Positions 57,919 to 64,000 of a stretch of DNA of 64,000 nucleotides are shown here, piece by piece. This stretch comes from Zygaena filipendulae (Eukaryota; Arthropoda; Insecta; Lepidoptera; Zygaenidae): NCBI GenBank assembly GCA_907165275.2, contig OU015663.1, positions 3,112,501 to 3,176,500 on the forward strand. Reading direction: 5' to 3'. A program made the position numbers and the translations under genes. Under the pieces are notes generated by a model. That model ran no database searches and was not told the origin of the DNA. It saw only the letters and a program-made list of their open reading frames with translations. The first letter of the stretch is position 1; each line of letters starts with the position of its first letter.

Positions 57919-57924
57919 AATAAA
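57919..57924 (+). terminator. Polyadenylation signal of paralog 2
   Basis: AATAAA 317 bp after the stop codon, in AT-rich 3' sequence. The 3' end is expected shortly after. Confidence 0.5.
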
Positions 57925-57939
57925 TTTTATTTACTTACA

Positions 57940-58540
57940 AGTAACTGCTTTTATTTCACCAAATCTATTAATTATATTAATTATTATCTATTACCTACTT
58001 ACAATTTACATGATTATATCTCCCTGTTCAGAAAAGTTGAGATTGGGCAGGGGTACGGTCATAAAATTTCTTTATATAGGTTACCTACCCACAATCTTTT
58101 CTGACTCGCATTCAGTTTTCGGGAAAAAATTTAGTACAGTCAGCAAGAAAATGGGTAATTTACGATACCTGTCGATCCTGTTTCATAATATAAGGGTCAA
58201 ACAACCAAAGTAAAGGTAAAAACCTCTTCCCATACATTTACCATGGAGTCTCATCTCTAACAATAAGAACAAAAAAATAGTTAAAGAATAAGAAAATACA
58301 TTTATTTCACCACAACACAAGAAAAAGAAACAAACATAAACAGTGCCTAATCTCAATTAGTTCATTCAAAGTGATTGTCGATGGATGGCCTTATCGATAT
58401 CGATAGGTAGGTAGGTAGGTAGGTAGGTATCGATTTGCATTTGACGAATGTGTAAAACGAAGATAACGTAAAATTACTAACAATAAGTGAAAAATGGTTA
58501 AATATTCCATAAGCATAAAGAATCATGTGATCCTGTTCTA
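57940..58540. other. No gene seen; (GGTA)n microsatellite
   Basis: GGTAGGTAGGTAGGTAGG at about 58405-58430, next to ATCGATATCGATAG. Otherwise AT-rich. Confidence 0.6.
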
Positions 58541-58543
58541 TAA

Positions 58544-58871
58544 AGGTGCTCCCTCACCGCGAGCATTCGCGTATAATGTAACATAATACATTCGACTTTG
58601 AGCATTACATTACAAAACTACCTCCCTGACTGACGAGCATTCGCGTGTAATGTAACATATACATAGATTCGTCTTTGAGCATTAGCTTTTAGATGATTCC
58701 ATTAAGTGGAGCGCATTGATGTTACAAGTTTTATCAAGATAGGTATTACACATTGTATCATTATAAGGTGCGCATTGTAATGCTCGGTTCTCCTCCTTCA
58801 CTGATGTAACGGCTAACGCTCAAATCTGTATCGTTACATTACACGCGAATGCTCCCGGTGAGGGAGAACCT
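58544..58871. mobile_element. Harbinger-like MITE family G with TAA duplication
   Basis: Ends AGGTGCTCCCTCACC and GGTGAGGGAGAACCT are inverted, followed inward by GAGCATTCGCGT-TAATGTAAC on both sides. TAA at 58541-58543 and 58872-58874 flanks it, as expected of PIF/Harbinger elements. The GAGCATTCGCGT block is also repeated inside near 58637. Confidence 0.85.
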
Positions 58872-59034
58872 TAACAAAAAAAATTATGCCATTTTTTCCT
58901 CTGATGGCAATTGTACCTACCTCCTATTGAACCTTTGATTCACCTTTAAAGTAATGACGCCACCTATCCATATTATATTAACGAACATTACAAATTTTAT
59001 TAATTACGCCACAGATTTGCACAGACACAAATCC

Positions 59035-59360
59035 ATACTATAATATTATAAATGCATTACTAACTCTGTCTGTCTGTCTGTTACGCTTTCACGCCTTAAG
59101 GGCTCAACCGATCATCATGAAATTTTGCATATACGTTTTTAGGGGTTCAGAGGAGTACATAGGGTACTCTTTATCCCGGAATTCCCGTGGGTACTCTAAA
59201 CTTAATGCCAGCGAAATCTAATGAACAAATATCTAATGTTTGTGCAACATAAGACTTCATTTATACTAATACTAGGTGTTCGCTGCAGTTTCACCCGCGG
59301 TAATTACGGAGTTCCCGTGGAAATACCGGTACAGAGACCCTATGTCCTTCTCTGATTTAT
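59035..59360 (-). repeat. Two R copies in opposite orientation
   Basis: Minus copy 59035-59215 (ACGCTTTCACGCCTTAAGGG, TTATCCCGGAATTCCCGTGG) and plus copy 59270-59360 (GCAGTTTCACCCGCGGTAAT). Confidence 0.7.
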
Positions 59361-59639
59361 TTTTGACACTAAGTATGTTATTTAGGAAAAAATAATTCTC
59401 TTGATGAAGCCATTCCATGGGTATGATAAAGCTACAGGATGATTATTTTTCTCATGTAACGGGTTCGATTCCCAGTTCAACCATTTAATTATTTGAATAT
59501 CCATGAATGCAGTTTAAATTATTTTTTTAAATTCAAGTAATGTCAAATAATGTTAAATTCAAAAAACATTTACTTTTTCTCGGTTTACTAATAAGTTATT
59601 GGCATTAAACCATTGTACTATTTTAGAGAAAGCATTGTT

Positions 59640-60690
59640 TACATCATCTACAGCTGATTGCTGGCAACTACCCTAAATATGTATCATCTGCAAACAATAA
59701 TATCTCATGGTTGTCCCTCACTAGATAAGGTAAGTCATTTACATAAACAAGGAACAGGAATGGTCCTAATATAGATCCTTGTGGTACTCCCATTACAACG
59801 GCAGGACCATGTGATCGTTTTCCGTTGACATCAACCCTTTGAATCCTATCACTCAAGTAGGAAGTAAGAAGATTAAAAGCTACACCTCATATTCCGTAAG
59901 AGTGTAGTTTCCTGACCAAAGTTGCATGCTCAACACAATCAAAGGCATTAGATAACTCACAAAACACTCCATAAGCATCAAGTGACTCCTCCCAGGCCTC
60001 AAAAATATTTTTAATTAATTTAATTCCTGCATCAGTTGTAAAGCGACCACGAGTAAAACCGAACTGTTTATGATAAAGCAAGTCGTTTTTATAAAAGTAG
60101 GTATGTGAGTAGTTGGCTAAGTATAAGCTTTCAAATATTTTACTAAATATGGGTAGTACTGAAATTGGTCTAAAGTTAGTAGGGTCTGTTGCACCTACTA
60201 TCTTTTTTATTATACTATACTTCATTTGGTCGTCGTTATTTTACTATATTTCATTTGGTCAGGAAACACACCATATAGTCTATACATTTATTAAATATAT
60301 GAACTAAATCTAGTGCAATAACATCAATTAATGAACTCCTAATTGTAACAGAAATCCCCACCCACAGATCAGCTGTTTTTTTAAGATTTATTGTCTTAAA
60401 CACCTTGAAGTTATCATATACCTACACTTACATGGCTAAAACTAAATTCACTAGAACATTCTGGAATATTTTCCTTATGAAGTGACTCTGCAACGGAGGT
60501 GGAAGTGTCTAAAGTACTCGTTAAAGAAACTGGTATTTTAGAGAAGAAGCTTTCAAACTCATTCGCGACTTCCAAATCCACCTGAATGATTTTACCATCA
60601 AACTCATAGCTTAAAGTTAGTGTTACCAAATTTAGCTTTACCAGTTTCTTCATTAATTACTTTCTATGTGACTTTCATTTTATCATTACT
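59640..60690 (-). pseudogene. Broken LINE reverse transcriptase
   Basis: Minus strand, in protein order: a linker segment (60653-60414), an RT N-terminal segment with TNFRPISVLPIFSKIFE and a FGFTRGRFTTDA helix (60225-59887), and the catalytic region with GVPQGSILGPFLFLVYVND and FADD (59856-59668). Gaps, stops and frameshifts separate them. The motifs place it with Jockey/CR1-type non-LTR elements. No 3' tail was seen, so the copy is internal only. Confidence 0.85.
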
Positions 60691-62075
60691 ATTTTTGATC
60701 TTTGAACTAATGAAATGGGATTTAGCCAACATGGCAACTGTTGTGAAAATTTTTGAATATGATTTTACATAGGTACTCTTTAAACTCTTCAATTAAGTAA
60801 GCGTAGATAATAATAAAAGTTGATACGCAGCGGTGTTATCATTACATACTTATCTTAATAAGCTACTTACCTATTCATGTCGTGGCCACATCAAATAATT
60901 GGCCAATTCATGATGTGGCCAGCCATGTCATGAAAAAAAAGTGGCATTGTATGAAATGGTCGGCTTTAATACATGAACTAGGAAAGCAAAATAATAATTT
61001 ATCATTTGTACCTACTTGGTCAGCTGCAGTACAAACCTAACCTAACCCAGAATGATGCTCTATTATTATAAGGTAGGTATATCACTTTATGATGTGGCTG
61101 GCTATTTCATGAAAAATAGTGGCATTTCAAGAAATGGTCGGCTTTGGTATACATGAACTATGAAAGCAAAATATGGTGATATCTATGATAATAATTTATC
61201 ATTTGTACCTACTTGGTTAGCTGCAGTACAAACATTTTTTTTTGACCCAGGGAAAATGTTTTATGCATACCACCGCCCTGGGGCGGACGGTGGTTATGTA
61301 CTCCGCCCTGAAATGGGCGATTATTTAATTTTTTATTTTATACTTTTTAGTGATAGATAGGTATTTAATTATTTTTACTGCTTTACTCTAGTTTACTGAT
61401 CCTGTTTGTTGAGACAACTTTGTAAACAAGTCGATATAACTGTTCAAAATAGTAAAATTAACTGTTTCTAATGTAGACATGGAGGACTGTAGATAAGTAA
61501 CTGGAGCCGGTAAATAACTGTACCAAAACGTTTTTTTTACTGATCATTCAGTTGTGTACAGTAATATACCTACTCAATAAAAATAAATAAGTATTTCAAA
61601 CAGTATTTTCAACTTCTGTAACTGAACTAACTAAAATTATTATAATAACTGGCAATGATAAGTGGTTTTAATTCACCTAAAACTTCATAAAAGTTTTCAA
61701 ACATTTGAAATTACTGTTTGCTGTTTAACTGTTTTTTTTTTTTTTGTAATTGCCGCAACGGTGAAAAATAATTTAGTATCACTGAGAAATATGTACTTGT
61801 AACCGTGTAAATTCTAAGTGTGCAAAGTATGCACACAGTTGGAAATTGTTTTTTTCAGTGTATCTAACTGAAGAACTAAATAAAATTTTGATTTTTATAC
61901 CTACCCCGAAAACTACCTACTCCGTAGAGCTTAACAAAATACAAACTCACTTTAGCATCTTTTCTCTCTTTTCTTTTCTTTGTTCTTAGAGAGAAGTCTA
62001 AATTAGTTCCATCATTTGATGTTTGCGAAAGTATTCCAAAATCCACGCGGGTGTAGAACCGTGAGATATACGATC
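60691..62075. other. No gene seen; direct duplication
   Basis: A local duplication: CATGAACTA-GAAAGCAAAATA, ATAATTTATCATTTGTACCT and GTCAGCTGCAGTACAAAC type sequence occurs at about 60972-61035 and again at 61152-61230. It includes a TCATGAAA…GTGGCATT / GAAATGGTCGGCTTT motif twice. Confidence 0.6.
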
Positions 62076-62110
62076 ATGTGTCGCTATCGCTATCGCTATC
62101 GCTATCGCTC
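62076..62110 (+). repeat. (TATCGC)n microsatellite
   Basis: Five CGCTAT units between an R fragment (CCACGCGGGTGTAGAACCGT) and the LINE below. Confidence 0.85.
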
Positions 62111-62114
62111 TCAG

Positions 62115-62675
62115 CTAAAGTGGCTTTCCATCCGTAATCGTCGGCAGTTGAGAATTGCCTGTACTCTCTTTTCCGTATTAAACGATCCAGCATCTCCTTC
62201 GTATTTAAAAAGCCGCTTTCAATTTCTTTCTTCCTCTCATGACAGATCACTTCGCTCTACCCAAAATCTTCTCCTAAAAATTCCTTCTCACCGGACTGGG
62301 TTTGTATCTGATTCTTTCACTCTTCAGGCTATCCAGCTTTGGAACTCTCTGCCCACTGACATTCGTCAATCTACGAGTAAGAATGTTTTCAGAACTAGGG
62401 TATATCGGCATCTCCTTGGTAGGCAGTAGATATTCGGAATGTGCAGCATGTTGTGCGTAGGTATGCTCTGTGCATTTGGGTCTCAGTTTTGTTTTATGTA
62501 TAATTTATATATTATATTTTGTATTGAACTAGGAAATTATATTTAGTTACTCTCAAGCACCACCAAGCACACTTTCTGAACACCGTGAAGGTTGACTGGT
62601 AGAGAATGCCACTGTGGCATTAAGTCCGCCTTTTGTACCATGTTGTGCAATAAGCTTAAATAAATAAATAAATAT
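62115..62675 (+). mobile_element. LINE 3' end with RT C-terminal remnant
   Basis: Open frame to 62429 encodes LKWLSIRNRRQLRIACTLF, PSYLKSRF, then SFTLQAIQLWNSLPTDIRQS and a basic FRTRVYRHL tail, the C-terminus of Jockey-type LINE ORF2. A 3' UTR with GAATGCCACTGTGGCATTAA and an (AAAT)n tail follows. 5'-truncated. It abuts the promoter block of paralog 3. Confidence 0.8.
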
Positions 62676-62699
62676 ACCTTTATTCACTAAATCACAAGA

Positions 62700-62875
62700 T
62701 AGCTAAATAAGGTGATAAAGGTGGTATTGATAAAAATGACTGATCAGGTTGAATAATTGGTAAAAATATTGCCTAATCACATAAGGAAATCTCTACATTG
62801 TATTATCTACGAAGTATAAAATAAAAATACCATCAATATTTTCACACAACGTTAGATAACCATTCAAAATTCAAA
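62700..62875 (+). promoter_or_regulatory. Conserved promoter block of paralog 3
   Basis: GAAGTATAAAATAAAAATAC (TATA at 62815-62821) and TTTTCACACAACG as in paralog 2. The similarity begins within 30 bp of the LINE tail. Confidence 0.7.
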
Positions 62876-63097
62876 ATGAAGCAAGTCAGCGCGCTCTTAC
62901 TAACCATCATAGCCGTATGCAGTAAGTATAAAAGTTTTCTGTAGGTATATTGTAATTTGTACTTTTAATTCTTATCTTTTCCTATGGCGTGGTTATTTTG
63001 GAAAAACCCCGTCAATTTATTTACCCGCAATTTTTATTAACATTTATGAAGTAACAAATTTTTAATTTTATTTCAGCCGCTGACCCTTCATTAAGAG
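62876..63097 (+). CDS. Secreted protein paralog 3, first two exons (partial)
   Basis: Exon 1 62876-62921 (MKQVSALLLTIIAVC) and exon 2 63077-63097 (ADPSLR) differ from paralog 2 by one residue in the shown part and use the same phase-1 junctions. The remaining exons would lie past 64000; intron 2 is still open at the edge. This must be a recent duplicate of paralog 2. Confidence 0.85.
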
Positions 63098-63269
63098 GTA
63101 AGTAATTTGAGTTCATTTTCAAAAATAGTCAAATCTGTAATTTAACATCTATAAAAGTAGCAGTAGCTACCAAAAAATGCTATACTTAGGAAGGAAGGAA
63201 CATATTTTATTGTGTGATTCATAATAGGTGCAATTAATTAATTATTATTTATTGGAGTAGGTACCTATA

Positions 63270-64000
63270 CTTAGTAGCAATTCCCCGAGGTTTCATTGCG
63301 TGGCGAGTTTCAAGATCCCCTCGGGAAGTCCCTATTATATAATAGGTAGCTTCCAGAAGTGAAAACAATAGTGAAAACCGCAACCGTTGTGTAGTTTAAA
63401 AGAAATTGACAGACACACGGACAGGCACCAAAATATGTAGGTTATAGCTATATTATTGATATATTGAATATATGAAAGAAAAAAAAAAGAAAAAATTAAC
63501 GAATATAGATTTGTCCTTAATTTCCCGAAGGAAAGTACTTTTTTCTGGATGAAAGGATACCCTACCTATATTTCCTTTTCTATACCCCAGACAACGATGT
63601 GTACGTTCTAGGTATGTGAAATTTCCTGACGAATCGGCTGAGTGCCAAGATAAGGCCTGAAAGCGCGAGCGTGCGAGCGTGTAACGATCACTTGCATTTA
63701 TAAGTTACCTACGACTACCTGCAGTGTCCTGCAGTTTTACCTGCGTGAGTTTCGCAATTCCCGCGGGAACTCAGAAAGCAAAGTTCCAGCTGATGTTTTT
63801 CAAGGAGTAATTTCTTTAAATTACTCCTTGAAACATCAGCTAAGTGCCAGTGAAAGACCCGTCAAAATCGGTCTAACTGTTTCGGAGATACGCCGAAACA
63901 AACAGGCAGACAGAGGGAAAAAAATAGGTTTTTTGTTATAAGTACCTTAACATTATAAACATACACTGCAATTCTCTTTAGGTACATGTAGTATAGATGC
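63270..64000 (+). repeat. R-type repeat fragments in intron 2 of paralog 3
   Basis: Diverged copies at about 63270-63430 (GGTTTCATTGCGTGGCGAGT) and 63718-63930 (CAGTTTTACCTGCGTGAGTT, AATTCCCGCGGGAACTC). A local palindrome at about 63788-63841 brings AGCTGATGTTTTTCAAGGAG against its complement. Confidence 0.6.

Noticed and set aside
58405..58430. (GGTA)n run considered as telomere-like
   Set aside because: Insect telomeres are TTAGG repeats; this is a short GGTA microsatellite within ordinary DNA.
59450..59480. tRNA B-box-like GGGTTCGATTCCCAG
   Set aside because: No matching A box or acceptor stem could be folded upstream. Possibly a SINE scrap, but too little to call.
62016..62114. N-terminal extension of the LINE ORF from the first ATG
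   Set aside because: The leading residues come from an R fragment and a TATCGC microsatellite, not from the LINE protein.

Overview
The window is nuclear DNA from an insect, almost certainly a moth or butterfly (Lepidoptera). The evidence is an AT-rich background, coding sequence confined to short GC-richer exons with GT-AG introns, very dense small transposons, several LINE 3' ends with short tandem tails, and about thirty copies of a CCGCGGTTTCACCCGCG-type dispersed repeat that I know as common in lepidopteran genomes. Nothing looks bacterial, and there is no operon or CRISPR array.

The left end (1-3610) is the 5' part of a Ty3/gypsy-type LTR retrotransposon on the minus strand: a GC-rich leader/LTR with two sets of tandem repeats, a gag-protease ORF, and the start of a pol frame that runs off the edge. 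From 3600 to 30500 I find no intact host gene. This stretch holds LINE 3' ends, inverted-repeat elements (MITEs), the dispersed repeat, and a broken transposase-like gene (20761-22010) cut by two later insertions.

The right half carries the only host protein genes I can build: a tandem family of small secreted proteins on the plus strand. Paralog 1 (30597-47804, 308 codons) and paralog 2 (52310-57602, 288 codons) each have seven exons with the same intron phases (1,1,0,1,1,0) and nearly matching exon lengths. Paralog 3 (from 62876) shows its promoter and first two exons before the window ends. All start with a signal peptide. I do not recognise the family. A tRNA-Asn(GTT) gene lies on the opposite strand inside intron 1 of paralog 1.

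Intron 3 of paralog 1 is about 12 kb because an LTR retrotransposon (35336-43785, minus strand) jumped into it. Its two 2,685-bp LTRs look almost identical, and it has a CAGT target duplication, a tRNA-His primer-binding site, a polypurine tract and a pol ORF lacking gag, protease and the RT catalytic core. It is therefore young but defective. Its LTR also contains a decayed tRNA-His-like sequence, matching the tRNA that primes it. The genes do not form a pathway; the window reads as a recently duplicated secreted-protein locus expanding and being invaded by transposons.
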